Positions 8,011-18,199 are shown, counted from the stretch's first letter. The stretch is 64,000 bases of DNA from Alteromonadaceae bacterium M269 (GCA_004353515.1 SMNZ01000007.1:1-64000); one strand, 5' to 3'. Notes: a model not told the origin generated them from the letters alone. Translations and numbers: made by a program.

Positions 8011-9660
8011 ATGGCAAGTGTTACTCAAACAGCTCTATGGCAAGAGCTGAAAAAACATGCTTTAGATATCGAAAATCAACATATGCGCGATTGGTTCGCC
8101 AAGGATAACCAGCGTGCAGAGCGATATACATTAAACACTTGTGGTATGACACTAGACTTCTCAAAGAACCTGATTACCCAAGAGATACTCGACAACTTGC
8201 TCAAACTTGCTAGTCAGCAACAAGTGGCTGAAAAAAGACAAGCTATGTTTGGCGGAGAAACTGTCAACTACACAGAGCAACGCTCGGTATTACATACAGC
8301 ATTGCGTAACTTTTCCGGTGAGCCCGTATTGGTAGATGGAAAAGATGTCATGCCAGAAGTTTTGGCAACGCAAGAGAAAATTAAGAGCTTTGTCGAAAGT
8401 ATTCATAGTGGATCACACAAAGGATTCACAGGCAAAGCTATCTCAGATGTTGTTGCTATCGGTATCGGGGGCTCTTTCCTTGGTCCGAAGATTATGTCTG
8501 AAGCCTTAAAGCCGTATTGGAAAGAAGGGCTCAACGTTCATTTCGTCGCTAACGTAGATGGATGCCATATCCACGATGTTTTGAGCCAGCTCGATGCAGA
8601 AACAACTCTAATTGTCATGTCGTCTAAGTCCTTTGGTACTCAAGAGACATTACAAAATACCTTATCAGCAAAAGCTTGGTTTCTCTCGTCTGAGGCAACT
8701 CAAGCTGATATTGCGAAGCACTTTATCGCCGTATCATCCAACGTTAAAGCAGCAACAGAATTTGGGATAGCAGAAGAAAATATCTTTCCGATGTGGGACT
8801 GGGTTGGAGGTCGCTACTCATTGTGGTCGGCCATAGGTCTTCCCATTGCTTTAACGCTAGGTTATGACAACTACTATCAGTTGCTGCAAGGCGCTCACGA
8901 GATGGATAAGCACTTTGTCGAAGCACCTTTGTCAGAGAACATGCCCGTTATTATGGCTATGCTAGGGGTTTGGTACAGTAACTTCCTCGGCGCTCAGAGC
9001 CATGTTCTGTTACCTTACTACCACTACCTACGTGGCTTTCCAGCCTATGTACAGCAGTTAGATATGGAAAGTAACGGTAAAAGTGTCAACGAGAGTGGCG
9101 ACTTTGTCGACTACACAACAGGGCCTGTGATTTGGGGAAGTGAAGGGACCAATGGTCAACATTCATTTCATCAATTAATTCATCAGGGGCAGGTACTCAT
9201 TCCTGCAGATTTTATGCTTCCGCTACGCGTTCCGAATCAGGATTATACGCATCACGCAATGTTAGCATCCAACTGTTTTGGGCAAACCCAGGCACTTATG
9301 CAAGGTAAAACCTTTGAAGAGTGTTACGCAGATTTATCAGAGAGCACACTATCTGACTCAGAAAAAGCTGTACTCGCAAAACACAAAACCATGCCAGGTA
9401 ACAAGCCTAGCAATACCATTTTATTCGAACAGCTTGATCCGAAGACATTAGGTTCACTCGTTGCATTGTACGAACACAAAGTCTTTGTTCAGGGTGTTAT
9501 CTGGGGTGTTAATTCCTTTGACCAATGGGGGGTTGAGTTGGGTAAGGTATTAGGCAATGCCGTTCTAGATGAGCTACAAGATGAGCAGTCTGAACCTGAT
9601 TTTGATAGCTCAACCAATCAACTTATTTCGCGCTTTAAACAAAGCCTATCGAAGGCTTAA
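8011..9660 (+). CDS. pgi: Glucose-6-phosphate isomerase
   Basis: Interconverts glucose-6-phosphate and fructose-6-phosphate in glycolysis and gluconeogenesis. It has 549 residues, the usual bacterial length. The family signatures are present: [18 protein letters not shown] near residue 150, the serine-rich sugar-phosphate site [11 protein letters not shown] near 203-213, [11 protein letters not shown] near 350, [15 protein letters not shown] near 380 and [13 protein letters not shown] near 505. A good ribosome site (GGAG) precedes ATG 8011. Cytoplasmic. Its long leader and position after talB suggest an independently regulated gene. Confidence 0.98.
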   Translation: MASVTQTALWQELKKHALDIENQHMRDWFAKDNQRAERYTLNTCGMTLDFSKNLITQEILDNLLKLASQQQVAEKRQAMFGGETVNYTEQRSVLHTALRNFSGEPVLVDGKDVMPEVLATQEKIKSFVESIHSGSHKGFTGKAISDVVAIGIGGSFLGPKIMSEALKPYWKEGLNVHFVANVDGCHIHDVLSQLDAETTLIVMSSKSFGTQETLQNTLSAKAWFLSSEATQADIAKHFIAVSSNVKAATEFGIAEENIFPMWDWVGGRYSLWSAIGLPIALTLGYDNYYQLLQGAHEMDKHFVEAPLSENMPVIMAMLGVWYSNFLGAQSHVLLPYYHYLRGFPAYVQQLDMESNGKSVNESGDFVDYTTGPVIWGSEGTNGQHSFHQLIHQGQVLIPADFMLPLRVPNQDYTHHAMLASNCFGQTQALMQGKTFEECYADLSESTLSDSEKAVLAKHKTMPGNKPSNTILFEQLDPKTLGSLVALYEHKVFVQGVIWGVNSFDQWGVELGKVLGNAVLDELQDEQSEPDFDSSTNQLISRFKQSLSKA

Positions 9661-9678
9661 TCTCAATCTATCTAAAAT

Positions 9679-9718
9679 AGAGATACCACGAACATTGCGT
9701 TCGGGTATCTCTTTCCTA
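9679..9718. terminator. Hairpin between convergent pgi and the next gene
   Basis: AGAGATACC pairs with GGTATCTCT, and inside it CGAAC pairs with GTTCG with a single bulged A, giving a 14-bp stem (9679-9712). The following bases are only moderately T-rich. It sits between the ends of two convergent genes and may serve both directions. Confidence 0.65.
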
Positions 9719-9726
9719 TTTAATCT

Positions 9727-10842
9727 TTAAGCAACTAATAACTTATATAACTTAGCTTGTTCGGAAGAGCTACTGATATCATCAATCGCTCTTGTTAGAG
9801 CACGTTTAAGCGCTGGCGTTATATTTGAATTCCTAATCAATCGCGTCAAAACCTCACTCTGTTCATGAGAAGAACTTATATGAGAGCTCGCAATATCAAT
9901 AGTCGCTAACAACACTGCTTCGCTAAGTTGGTTACGCAATACTTCGTTTAAAACACCAGACAGCTCGTAATCCGATTGAATTGACTTGCTGCTATCTAAT
10001 AGATCTAACCATCGTTGATCATCGTAGCGCTTATTTTTGGCGAACTTTTTTAGAACCTTAGCTTGCTCATAATCCGACTGAATATATCCAGCAGATAATC
10101 GGGTTAACTCAGAGATAACATTCGGTGGTAACTCAGTCCTCTCAAGCGAAATAAGGAACTTACTCAATTCAAAATCTGATTGAATGCTCTGGCTTGCTCT
10201 TAATAACTCAATCCACTGTCTTTCAGATAAATCTTGGCTAGAGGCTAAAGTCTTCATCACTTTAGCCTGTTCGTAGTCAGATTGAATACTCGATAGTAGC
10301 GCTATCGAACGATCTATCCCTTCATCCGACACCTGTTTGGTCTCAAGGAAGTAGCTTAAATAACGAGCCTGGCTGGAATCACTTCGGATAGGCTCAACCC
10401 TATCGAGCACTAAGGTTTCTCCTCCATCGCGATAGAGTTTGTCGACTCGCTCAGGTATTTGAACACCACTCTGGCTGTATAACACTGGAATAACCTCAGC
10501 CATCCATTGCTTCGCATCTTCATCAAATGGCGAAAGCTCACCATCTAACTTGTACTCAATATCTGTTTCGCCACCATCGGTGCCTTTGACAATAACTTCG
10601 CGTTTCCCATTCACTCCATGGCTAGTTACCTTAATTTTGCTGCCTGGGGCAAGATATTCAATTTCCGTTTCATCTGAGTTCACTCGCATGTCGCCGTGCA
10701 GCCTCATTGAAATAATCATATCATCGCCATTGGTGTCTAGATATTCGGCATTACTCGTTTCTCGATAATAAGTCAGTGAGCAAGCAGATAGGCTTGTTGC
10801 AATCACTATTGCTGCCAAAGTTTTCTCAAAATAACGTCGCAT
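9727..10842 (-). CDS. Lipoprotein with SDYEQAK helical repeats
   Basis: About 371 residues. ATG 10842 follows GAGGGAGA closely and gives a compact lipoprotein signal ending in LSAC. An N-terminal region of about 140 residues, possibly beta-rich, contains the acidic segment MRVNSDETEIEYLAPG. It is followed by about seven imperfect 30-40-residue repeats built on I-x-S-D-Y-E-Q-A-K-V-L (for example IQSDYEQAKVMK, IQSDFELSKFL, IQSDYELSGVL, ISSSHEQSEVL and SSSEQAKLY). The repeats are probably alpha-helical hairpins forming a solenoid. Function unknown; an envelope scaffold or binding role is only a guess. No operon partner. Confidence 0.8.
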   Translation of the reverse strand: MRRYFEKTLAAIVIATSLSACSLTYYRETSNAEYLDTNGDDMIISMRLHGDMRVNSDETEIEYLAPGSKIKVTSHGVNGKREVIVKGTDGGETDIEYKLDGELSPFDEDAKQWMAEVIPVLYSQSGVQIPERVDKLYRDGGETLVLDRVEPIRSDSSQARYLSYFLETKQVSDEGIDRSIALLSSIQSDYEQAKVMKTLASSQDLSERQWIELLRASQSIQSDFELSKFLISLERTELPPNVISELTRLSAGYIQSDYEQAKVLKKFAKNKRYDDQRWLDLLDSSKSIQSDYELSGVLNEVLRNQLSEAVLLATIDIASSHISSSHEQSEVLTRLIRNSNITPALKRALTRAIDDISSSSEQAKLYKLLVA

Positions 10843-10894
10843 ATTTATCTCCCTCATTCTATGTACGGCCTAATATGGGTAAAACACTCTAGTA

Positions 10895-11911
10895 CTATTT
10901 TACCGCTAAAATCTTATCGATAATGGACTGGTCATTTGGCAATAAACCGGATGCCGGTAACCTTGGAACAAGCTCTCGCCACAATGGATGCATGGCAAAA
11001 GCTTTCTTAAATAATGGTAGGCTTTCGTCTACTCTATCAACTGCTGCCAGTGTCGCTGCATGCCAAAATATAGCTTCGTGATTCTCGGGCATCATGGTTT
11101 CTGCTTCAGCATAGGCAGCTAAAGCTTCATCGACCTTTCCTTCAGTCATCAAGTTGTCACCATCCGTCATTTTCGCGTATGTACGTGAGACATGTAACAA
11201 CCTTGTTAGTTCTTCTATCGGTGCTTTATGGTCTTCAACACGAAGGTCAACCACTCGCCCTTGCCATAGTGATGTTCCTTTATCTCCTTCGACAACTAAC
11301 ATAGCAGCTGACTGTTTACCTCGAATATCTCCGCCTTCTTTTTGAGCTGCTTGCAAAGCCGCCATCATTTTTCCGGCTAAATCAGACTGGCTCACTCGGA
11401 ACGCATCTGCCATCGCTTGACATACACTGGCCTTTTCCATCAGGTTAGCTTGAACCGTAAAGTTCTCTCCCATGATATGGCAGTGCGCACTAATAGCATT
11501 GCTACCTGTGTGTACTGCCGTGTTACCGCGCGCATCAATCATTCCTACCTGGCGAACATTTTCAAATTCATCTTTTGCCAGTAAGGTCTTCAATGTTTTA
11601 TTCGCCGAAGCACCCTCTTCCATCATATCCAGCCCTTTAGGACCATAGCTCACCTCAATAAAGCTTTGAGTTGCTACTGCACCAACGCCTGGCCTTGCCC
11701 AAATAACATCTGCCCCTACAGAAAACCAATGAGACTGTACTGCCGCACCTAACTGCCCCGTTTCTTTGTCTCGCGCTACAATAGAATAAGTATGCGCTGG
11801 GCGAATAGGCAGGTTTTCGCGTTTATAAGAAGCTGATGCATCTGTCGTGGCAAAAAGAGCTATTGGTGCTAATAAACTCAAGAGTTTTATACGGGAAGAA
11901 AACATAATCAT
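10895..11911 (-). CDS. Exported DUF1028 protein with C-terminal TPR
   Basis: 338 residues with an N-terminal signal peptide (cleavage near TDASA). Residues of about 35-235 match DUF1028, a family proposed to share the Ntn-hydrolase fold: THTYSIVARD-like start, GAAVQSHWFSVGADVIWARPG, GVGAVATQSF and GNTAVHTG. The C-terminal 100 residues look like two TPR-type helical repeats (ALAAYAEAETMMPENHEAIF and SLPLFKKAFAMHPLW). The substrate is unknown. There is no clear ribosome site; ATG 11911 or ATG 11905 could be the start. Confidence 0.85.
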   Translation of the reverse strand: MIMFSSRIKLLSLLAPIALFATTDASASYKRENLPIRPAHTYSIVARDKETGQLGAAVQSHWFSVGADVIWARPGVGAVATQSFIEVSYGPKGLDMMEEGASANKTLKTLLAKDEFENVRQVGMIDARGNTAVHTGSNAISAHCHIMGENFTVQANLMEKASVCQAMADAFRVSQSDLAGKMMAALQAAQKEGGDIRGKQSAAMLVVEGDKGTSLWQGRVVDLRVEDHKAPIEELTRLLHVSRTYAKMTDGDNLMTEGKVDEALAAYAEAETMMPENHEAIFWHAATLAAVDRVDESLPLFKKAFAMHPLWRELVPRLPASGLLPNDQSIIDKILAVK

Positions 11912-12179
11912 GATTTTGAAATTCGATTAAATAGATACCTAGCCTAGCGTGATTTAACCTGTGGAACAATGTTGTGAAAAAGATTAAAAACCGCTGGAGT
12001 AAACTTTTTACACAACCATTAAAATTATGTCTTAGCATGTATGTAAACACTTACATTTAAACTCAGCCGCTAAAGCCTGCCATCAATTTGGTAAGATTCT
12101 TAACCATAGTTATACTGTCCTTCGTTTCCTGATTCAAGTGCTACGGAATGACTATTATTACTGTACGAGAACTTTTCCC

Positions 12180-12923
12180 ATGATATTGATTAGGCGATAT
12201 GTTCTCACACTTAGCGTATGCTTGTTCAGCTTAGCAACAGCCTCAAAAGAGGCAATTACTCTAAGAGCTGGCTTACCTAACTTTCCTCCCTTTTCTTATA
12301 TTAATGAACAAGGTATCAACGCAGGAGCCATTGTTGATTATGTTGAGTTACTCGAAAACAAAGCCCAAATAGAGTTAGAAGTTGTGCATATGCCCTATGC
12401 GCGGCTTGTTAGATCACTAGCAACAGGTGATATCGACATCGGCATTCTCTTCTTAAATGATGCTTTAGCAGATGACGTCAGATACGTCGCTGAAGTTTCT
12501 ATGTCAAAAGTCATTGTTCTTCCAAGAAAAGAGATATCATTGAATCATTACGACGACCTGTACTATTTATCTAATATTGCCGTGATTAGAAGTGCTAACT
12601 TCCATAAACAATTCGATGCAGACAAGATGATTAACAAGGTCTATGTTAATGATTACGAACAAGGTATCCGGTTGCTGGAACTAGGCCGCGTAGATGCCAT
12701 AGTCGGATCAATATCAGGGCTAGATTATGCATCGCAGTCACTTGGGAAAGGCATTGATGATTGGGGAAAGCCTTTAGATCTTGCTAATAGGCAATGGTGG
12801 CTACATATGTCAAATGCGTCGAAAAACATCTCGACGCTGAATAAATTGAAAATGTCTGTCGATGAGTTGTATGAGCCTTTCCTAGTCTATAAGCTATATA
12901 ATCAGCACAGAAAAACAAACTAG
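12180..12923 (+). CDS. Periplasmic solute-binding protein, family 3-like
   Basis: About 247 residues: a signal peptide (ILIRRYVLTLSVCLFSLATAS), then the start of a type II periplasmic binding fold (LRAGLPNFPPFSYINEQGINAGAIVDYVE-like) with the hinge segment LATGDIDIGILFLND. Such proteins bind amino acids or small polar solutes, but no ABC permease or ATPase lies nearby, so it may act with a remote transporter or as a sensor. ATG 12180 was preferred over GTG 12138 because it places the signal peptide at the N-terminus. It diverges from the DUF1028 gene. Confidence 0.75.
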   Translation: MILIRRYVLTLSVCLFSLATASKEAITLRAGLPNFPPFSYINEQGINAGAIVDYVELLENKAQIELEVVHMPYARLVRSLATGDIDIGILFLNDALADDVRYVAEVSMSKVIVLPRKEISLNHYDDLYYLSNIAVIRSANFHKQFDADKMINKVYVNDYEQGIRLLELGRVDAIVGSISGLDYASQSLGKGIDDWGKPLDLANRQWWLHMSNASKNISTLNKLKMSVDELYEPFLVYKLYNQHRKTN

Positions 12924-12931
12924 TACTCTCT

Positions 12932-13294
12932 ATGGCAAACGAAAAAAATGTTCTTGGGAAGCCGCTGCAACTCTGCTGTGGTAATGGCGGTTTTACACGT
13001 GAAGGTTTTTGCTATGTTCCCAAAAGCGATATAGGAAACCATAGCGTTTGTGTTGTTGTTTCTGAGGAATTTTTAGCCTTCTCTCGAGCGGTAGGGAACG
13101 ACCTATCTACACCGATTCCAGAGTATCAATTTGCAGGGCTCAAACCAGGTGACCGTTGGTGTTTATGTGCCAGCCGTTGGGAAGAGGCCAGGCAACATAA
13201 CAAAGCACCACGCGTTATTCTTGAAGCAACTAATGTCGCTTGTCTATCTGAAGTCAAATTGGAAGATTTAAAAGAACACCAATATCAGCGCTAA
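12932..13294 (+). CDS. DUF2237 family protein
   Basis: 120 residues covering the whole DUF2237 family: the start PLQLCCGNGGFTREGFCYV, then VCVVVSEEFLAFSRAVGNDLSTP and the end FAGLKPGDRWCLCASRWEEA. The conserved cysteines (CC, C, CLC) hint at metal binding or redox chemistry, but the family has no established function. It starts 8 bp after the binding-protein gene, so the two are probably co-transcribed. The ribosome site is weak. Confidence 0.85.
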   Translation: MANEKNVLGKPLQLCCGNGGFTREGFCYVPKSDIGNHSVCVVVSEEFLAFSRAVGNDLSTPIPEYQFAGLKPGDRWCLCASRWEEARQHNKAPRVILEATNVACLSEVKLEDLKEHQYQR

Positions 13295-13318
13295 TAAACC
13301 TTCCAACTCACTGTGAAG

Positions 13319-14515
13319 TCAGCCAGATCGGTGCATTTTCCAGAGCGGCGAAACCTCTCGCAGTCTCGTTAGCGAGTGACGAATAGATTCGATAGCAAAG
13401 TTAATTTCTTGCTCCGTAGTAAACCTTCCCACGCTAAATCGAATCGAACTGTGAGCCAGTTCATCACTTAATCCCAATGCTTTAAGAACATAGGAAGGCT
13501 CTAAGCTTGCAGAGGTGCAGGCCGAGCCAGATGACAAAGCTAAATCCTTAAGCGCCATCAATAATGTCTCACCTTCAACATAAGCAAAGCTAAGATTCAG
13601 ATTACCTGCGATACGGTTATCCATAGAACCGTTGATATGCACATCACCCAAATCTTTGATGCCATCCCAAAGCTTATCTCTTAACTGCTTTATACGAAGG
13701 TTCTCTTCATCCATCTCTTCTTTAGCAATACGGAACGCTTCTCCCATACCAACAATCTGGTGTGTCGCCATTGTTCCAGAGCGCATCCCCCACTCATGTC
13801 CACCGCCATGTATTTGAGCCTGTAGCTTAACTCTAGGCTTCCTGCTCACATACAAAGCGCCGATACCTTTCGGGCCATAAGTTTTATGAGCTGAGAAAGA
13901 CATCAGATCAACAGGTAATGTTTCTAGATCAATATCAACACGACCTGTACTCTGCGCAGCATCAACATGGAAAAGAACACTACGCTCGCGGCAAAGCTCA
14001 CCTATAGCCTGAATATCCTGCACGACTCCAATTTCGTTATTCACGTGCATAATTGACACTAGGACTGTGTCTTCACGTATTGTATTTGCTAACAAATCCA
14101 AGTCGACTAGGCCGTCGGCTTTAGGATCTAAATAGGTTACTTCAAAACCGTCATGTTCAAGCTGCTCACAGCTGTCTAAAACAGCTTTGTGCTCGGTGCT
14201 AAGCGTAATGACGTGCTTCCCTTTGTCCGAGTAATAATGGGCTGCGCCTTTGATGGCCAAATTGTCTGACTCAGTTGCACCCGACGTAAAGACAATTTCC
14301 CTCGGATCAGCATTCACTAAAGCCGCAATTTGACCTCGAGCGACATCGACCGCTTCTTCCGCCTGCCAGCCAAAACGATGTGACTTAGATGCAGGGTTAC
14401 CAAAAAGTCCATCTAGCGTTAAACATTCGCACATTAACTTAGCTACTCGCGGATCAACTGGCGTAGTTGATGCGTAGTCTAAATAAATCGGCGTTTGGGG
14501 TTTAGTTGTATTCAT
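13319..14515 (-). CDS. iscS: Cysteine desulfurase, IscS type
   Basis: PLP enzyme that takes sulfur from cysteine as a persulfide for Fe-S clusters, thiolated tRNA and other products. It has 398 residues. The PLP lysine is in [12 protein letters not shown], and the catalytic cysteine loop is [21 protein letters not shown]. The protein ends WKMHRSG and so lacks the last ten or so residues of E. coli IscS, the segment associated with the scaffold IscU. No iscR, iscU, iscA, hscBA or fdx follows. ATG 14515 starts 9 bp after the cysE stop; a TTG at 14521 is less likely. Co-transcribed with cysE and trmJ. Confidence 0.92.
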   Translation of the reverse strand: MNTTKPQTPIYLDYASTTPVDPRVAKLMCECLTLDGLFGNPASKSHRFGWQAEEAVDVARGQIAALVNADPREIVFTSGATESDNLAIKGAAHYYSDKGKHVITLSTEHKAVLDSCEQLEHDGFEVTYLDPKADGLVDLDLLANTIREDTVLVSIMHVNNEIGVVQDIQAIGELCRERSVLFHVDAAQSTGRVDIDLETLPVDLMSFSAHKTYGPKGIGALYVSRKPRVKLQAQIHGGGHEWGMRSGTMATHQIVGMGEAFRIAKEEMDEENLRIKQLRDKLWDGIKDLGDVHINGSMDNRIAGNLNLSFAYVEGETLLMALKDLALSSGSACTSASLEPSYVLKALGLSDELAHSSIRFSVGRFTTEQEINFAIESIRHSLTRLREVSPLWKMHRSG

Positions 14516-14524
14516 CGTCAAACT

Positions 14525-15328
14525 TTATATCACTGGATCGAAGGCTTCTTGTGCCAATCGAATTTCCTCTGAGAGGTCAAGGTCGTCGAAATCCTTCGGA
14601 TCTAAACTTGGAATAGACTTCGTGCAAACATCGCCACCCATTTTATTAATTTCCATGCACATATCTTCAACTTTGGTATCCATTAAATGCAGGTGTTCAA
14701 GCATTTTGCCAATGGCATGTGCTATGGGATCAGGGTTATCTGGTGATACCGCATAAGATTCGAACCCATACTTGGCCGCTATCTTATTCATAGGGTCATT
14801 TTCATTTTTTGGCTTTTGAGCTGCAATAACGCGACCTGGAATACCGACAACAGTAGCTCCTTCAGGCACGTCTTTTACAACAACCGAGTTTGAGCCGACT
14901 TTGACGTTTTTGCTCATGGTAATTGGCCCTAGGATTTTTGCTCCAGCACCTACAACGACGTTATCTTCAAGCGTAGGGTGACGCTTTCCTGCATTCCAGC
15001 TAGTTCCACCGAGTGTAACACCATGATAAATGGTCACGTCATCGCCGATTTCTGCGGTTTCGCCAATCACAACCCCCATACCGTGGTCGATAAAAAATCG
15101 TCTTCCCAATTGAGCCCCTGGGTGAATCTCAACGCCAGTTAACCAGCGAGAAAACGTAGAGATCGAACGGCCCAGCCATTTCCAATCAGCAACCCAGCAC
15201 TTGTGCGCAATACGGTGGAGCCAGATAGCTTGAAGCCCGGGGTAATTGGTCAATACTTCAAATGTATTTCGCGCTGCAGGATCGCGGTGAAACACACTTT
15301 GAATATCTTCTTTCATTCGTTCAAACAT
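14525..15328 (-). CDS. cysE: Serine O-acetyltransferase
   Basis: First step of cysteine synthesis: serine + acetyl-CoA to O-acetylserine. It has 267 residues: an N-terminal helical domain, then left-handed beta-helix hexapeptide repeats from about residue 65 ([55 protein letters not shown]). The catalytic histidines are in DHGMG and YHGVT. The acidic C-terminal tail ends in isoleucine, as in CysE proteins that dock into CysK. It lies between trmJ (7 bp) and iscS (9 bp), tying cysteine supply to its use. Confidence 0.96.
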   Translation of the reverse strand: MFERMKEDIQSVFHRDPAARNTFEVLTNYPGLQAIWLHRIAHKCWVADWKWLGRSISTFSRWLTGVEIHPGAQLGRRFFIDHGMGVVIGETAEIGDDVTIYHGVTLGGTSWNAGKRHPTLEDNVVVGAGAKILGPITMSKNVKVGSNSVVVKDVPEGATVVGIPGRVIAAQKPKNENDPMNKIAAKYGFESYAVSPDNPDPIAHAIGKMLEHLHLMDTKVEDMCMEINKMGGDVCTKSIPSLDPKDFDDLDLSEEIRLAQEAFDPVI

Positions 15329-15335
15329 AGTGACT

Positions 15336-16058
15336 CTACTCTGCTTTCTTTATTGCTTTATCTACTGCCGACAAAATCCCGCGTAAAATATTCAACTCCG
15401 CCACTTCAGGCCTTGCACGATTGTATAAACGCTTCAATTTCGTCATTACCATGCCCGGATGCTTAGGCACAATAAATGAGGTTTTCTGCAATGTACTTTC
15501 AAGGTGTTCATAGAAACGTTCTAGATCCTCGACAAGCGGATATTCATTAACATGTTCATCATGCTGCGTTTTATTTCGCCATGCTTTTCTAATCTCATAA
15601 CTAAAGACCTGTACAGCGGCCGCTAGGTTCAGTGAACTGTAGTCAGGGTTCGCGTCTATATTTACATGGAAATGGCACTGTTGAAGTTCTTCATTAGTTA
15701 ATCCACTGTTTTCTCTACCAAAAACCAGCGCAACAGGATATTTTTCCACTTCCTGTACCAGTTTTTCGGCACAACTTGAAGGATCCAACATGGGCCATGC
15801 ATGTGTTCTTGAACGAGCACTGGTACCAACAACCAAACCACAATCTGCGATAGCCTCACTCAATGTTTGGACAGTCTTAGCATTTGCTAAAATGTCACTA
15901 GCGCCTGCTGACATAGCGCTGGCTTTTCCATCCGGCTCGTTTACCGGATCCACCAAATAAAGTTGGCTCAACCCCATTGTCTTCATAGCTCTTGCTGCCG
16001 CACCAATATTGCCTGTGTGCGAGGTGTTGACCAAAATAATTCGAATGTTTTCCAGCAT
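15336..16058 (-). CDS. trmJ: tRNA (cytidine/uridine-32) 2'-O-methyltransferase
   Basis: SPOUT-class methyltransferase acting on nucleotide 32 of the tRNA anticodon loop. It has 240 residues, starting [19 protein letters not shown] at ATG 16058 like known TrmJ; longer in-frame starts up to 16109 lack support. Motifs: [30 protein letters not shown] near residue 115, and [16 protein letters not shown] near 145. It is the first gene of trmJ-cysE-iscS. In many gammaproteobacteria trmJ precedes iscR-iscS-iscU, so the arrangement here is a rearranged version of that order. Confidence 0.95.
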   Translation of the reverse strand: MLENIRIILVNTSHTGNIGAAARAMKTMGLSQLYLVDPVNEPDGKASAMSAGASDILANAKTVQTLSEAIADCGLVVGTSARSRTHAWPMLDPSSCAEKLVQEVEKYPVALVFGRENSGLTNEELQQCHFHVNIDANPDYSSLNLAAAVQVFSYEIRKAWRNKTQHDEHVNEYPLVEDLERFYEHLESTLQKTSFIVPKHPGMVMTKLKRLYNRARPEVAELNILRGILSAVDKAIKKAE

Positions 16059-16185
16059 AAAATCAGCATACTCAAAGTTAGAAAAGCGAAGCCGCCTATA
16101 ATACCACAAGGTGTCAAGGTTTCATGCGTTTCAACCTATCGGAAGGTAAAATTCAGTAGATATACTTTTTTCTGACCATTCATTA

Positions 16186-16238
16186 TCAAAGCAACTGATT
16201 TATACCCAAACCACTTGGGTATAAATCAGTTGCTTTGA
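16186..16238. repeat. 24-bp perfect inverted repeat
   Basis: Arms 16186-16209 and 16215-16238 are exact reverse complements separated by 5 nt (ACCAC). The inner part, 16201-16223, has the same TATACCC...GGGTATA ends as the intergenic repeats at 6645, 22705 and 62054. It lies between divergent trmJ and suhB, about 95 bp before suhB, so it could act as a terminator-like hairpin, a protein site or a mobile-element end. Confidence 0.85.
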
Positions 16239-16333
16239 CGGTGTGCTCTGCTAGAATCGCGTCCTAAAATTGAGCTCTGTATAAAATTCAAGCAGAGTTA
16301 TCTTCTTGCTCTTTACACAATTGGTGGTTTGTT

Positions 16334-17113
16334 ATGCATCCTATGCTAAATATAGCAGTTCGTGCAGCCCGTTCTGCTGGGACAATTATCGCACGTGGCT
16401 TTGAAAGCCAAGACAGTCTTGAAACGCAAGTCAAAGGAGACAACGACTTCGTTACTCGTATCGACAAAGAAGCTGAGCAAGCCATCATTGCAAAGATTCA
16501 GCAATCTTATCCAACACATAGCTTCGTCGGTGAAGAAGGTGGTTTAATTGAGGGCGATGATGCAGACTTCAAATGGATTATCGACCCACTAGATGGCACC
16601 ACAAACTTCATTAAAGGCATACCTCACTTTTGCGTGTCTATCGCATTGATGCACAAAGGTCGCTTAGAGCAAGCGGTTGTTTTCGATCCTATCCGTGGCG
16701 ATTTATTCACTTCAACTCGTGGAAGTGGTGCACAACTTAACGGTTACAGAATCCGCACAACAAAGGCCAAAGGAATTGAAGGAACAGTGCTAAGTACGGC
16801 GTTCCCATTTAAAGACAAGACATCCTTCCCACAGGCACTGGAATCATTCAGCACCATTTTCAAGCAAGCGGGTGATATTCGTCGCACGGGCTCAGCTGCA
16901 TTGGATTTGGCGTATGTTGCTGCTGGACGATTTGATGGTTACTGGGAAGCAGGCTTAAAACCTTGGGATATGGCTGCTGGTTATCTATTAGTACAAGAGT
17001 CTGGTGGTTTAGTTACAGACTTCAATGGCGGTAACGACCATATGAAATCAGGTGATATTGTCGCCGGAAGCCCCAAAGTCGTTAGAGATATTGTTAGCGT
17101 TCTTAAAAAGTAA
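16334..17113 (+). CDS. suhB: Inositol-1-monophosphatase
   Basis: Mg-dependent phosphatase of 259 residues; in E. coli SuhB also joins the rRNA transcription antitermination complex. Metal-site motifs: VGEEGG near residue 65, WIIDPLDGTTNFIKG near 80-94, and the C-terminal YWEAGLKPWDMAAGYLLVQE. ATG 16334 starts MHPMLNIAVRAARSAG, as in SuhB orthologues. It is divergent from trmJ, an arrangement common in gammaproteobacteria. Cytoplasmic. Confidence 0.96.
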   Translation: MHPMLNIAVRAARSAGTIIARGFESQDSLETQVKGDNDFVTRIDKEAEQAIIAKIQQSYPTHSFVGEEGGLIEGDDADFKWIIDPLDGTTNFIKGIPHFCVSIALMHKGRLEQAVVFDPIRGDLFTSTRGSGAQLNGYRIRTTKAKGIEGTVLSTAFPFKDKTSFPQALESFSTIFKQAGDIRRTGSAALDLAYVAAGRFDGYWEAGLKPWDMAAGYLLVQESGGLVTDFNGGNDHMKSGDIVAGSPKVVRDIVSVLKK

Positions 17114-17122
17114 TGCCAATCT

Positions 17123-17152
17123 ATGAAGCAGCTTTTCATTGAGCTGCTTCAT
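17123..17152 (+). terminator. Hairpin after suhB
   Basis: Perfect 11-bp arms ATGAAGCAGCT (17123-17133) and AGCTGCTTCAT (17142-17152) with an 8-nt loop, 9 nt after the suhB stop. No strong T run follows, so termination strength is uncertain. Confidence 0.55.
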
Positions 17153-17257
17153 CTCTATTGCCCTTCAGGCCTACCCCTTCCCCATACTTAACACTCTCAA
17201 TACTTTCTCGTTAAATATCCATATACTAGTGGCATTGTTTGATAGCAGAGAAACTCT

Positions 17258-18178
17258 ATGAATAGATGGTTAATTGGTGCGATATGCGCATTCTCATGCT
17301 CCTTAGTATTTGCTGACAAAACGCAGAAACAGGATTCTGACATTACTCAGGTTGTATTGCTTGGAACAGGAAATCCAAACCCTATTCCCGAGAGAGCAGG
17401 ACCATCCACGGCTATCATAGTCAATAACACGCCTTATTTATTCGATGCTGGCGAAGGAGTTATGCGACAGGCTGAAGCAGCACGCGTCAAACACAAACTC
17501 GAAGGCTTAGGACGCACCAAGTTCGCTCACCTCTTCCTAACACACCTTCATTGGGACCACACTGTTGGTGTTCCAGAAGTGATGATGACACCCTGGACAC
17601 AAGGTAGAAAAGAGCCTTTAAAGGTTTTCGGTCCGCTAGGCACCAGAAATATGATGAACAACTTTTCACAAGCTTTTAAAGATGACATCCATATTCGAAT
17701 CAGCGGTCTGGAGCCTGCTAACGATAAAGGCTGGCAGATAGAAACAACCGAGTTCGATGGCAACTATCTCTATGAAGATGAGAACGTTAAAGTCGAAGCT
17801 TTCCGAGTGTGTCATGGCAACTTCGAACAATCAGTAGGGTATAAAGTCACTACACAGGATAAAGTCATTGTTTTATCTGGTGACACTGCTTACTGTCCCA
17901 TTATTGCTGAAAAAGCAAAGGGCGCAGATATCCTTATACACGAAGGTTACCCAAGCAAAAGCCACGCTAAGCTTCCTAAGTCATGGGCGGACTATCACAC
18001 GGCTTACCATACGTCAGCCGTCGATATCGCACGCATTGCTAATGCGGCGAAGCCTAAGCTCGTTGTTTTATCGCATCAATTGACTTGGATGGATGATCCC
18101 TTATCAATGATTGTTGATGAAATTGCTGAAACTTATAAAGGCAATGTTATTAACGGCAATGACCTCGATAAATTTTAA
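17258..18178 (+). CDS. Exported metallo-beta-lactamase-fold hydrolase
   Basis: 306 residues with a signal peptide (LIGAICAFSCSLVFA). The mature part begins QVVLLGTGNPNPIPERAGPS, like RNase Z/arylsulfatase-type MBL proteins. Metal ligands: THLHWDHTVG near residue 95, CHGNFEQSVGYKV near 190, LSGDTAYC near 207, and a late histidine in LSHQLTW. A dinuclear-zinc hydrolase acting in the periplasm is inferred; the substrate (phospho- or sulfo-ester, or lactone) is unknown. Transcribed alone and ended by a bidirectional hairpin shared with secF. Confidence 0.88.
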   Translation: MNRWLIGAICAFSCSLVFADKTQKQDSDITQVVLLGTGNPNPIPERAGPSTAIIVNNTPYLFDAGEGVMRQAEAARVKHKLEGLGRTKFAHLFLTHLHWDHTVGVPEVMMTPWTQGRKEPLKVFGPLGTRNMMNNFSQAFKDDIHIRISGLEPANDKGWQIETTEFDGNYLYEDENVKVEAFRVCHGNFEQSVGYKVTTQDKVIVLSGDTAYCPIIAEKAKGADILIHEGYPSKSHAKLPKSWADYHTAYHTSAVDIARIANAAKPKLVVLSHQLTWMDDPLSMIVDEIAETYKGNVINGNDLDKF

Positions 18179-18199
18179 TAAGTCCCCTAAAGCAGATAC

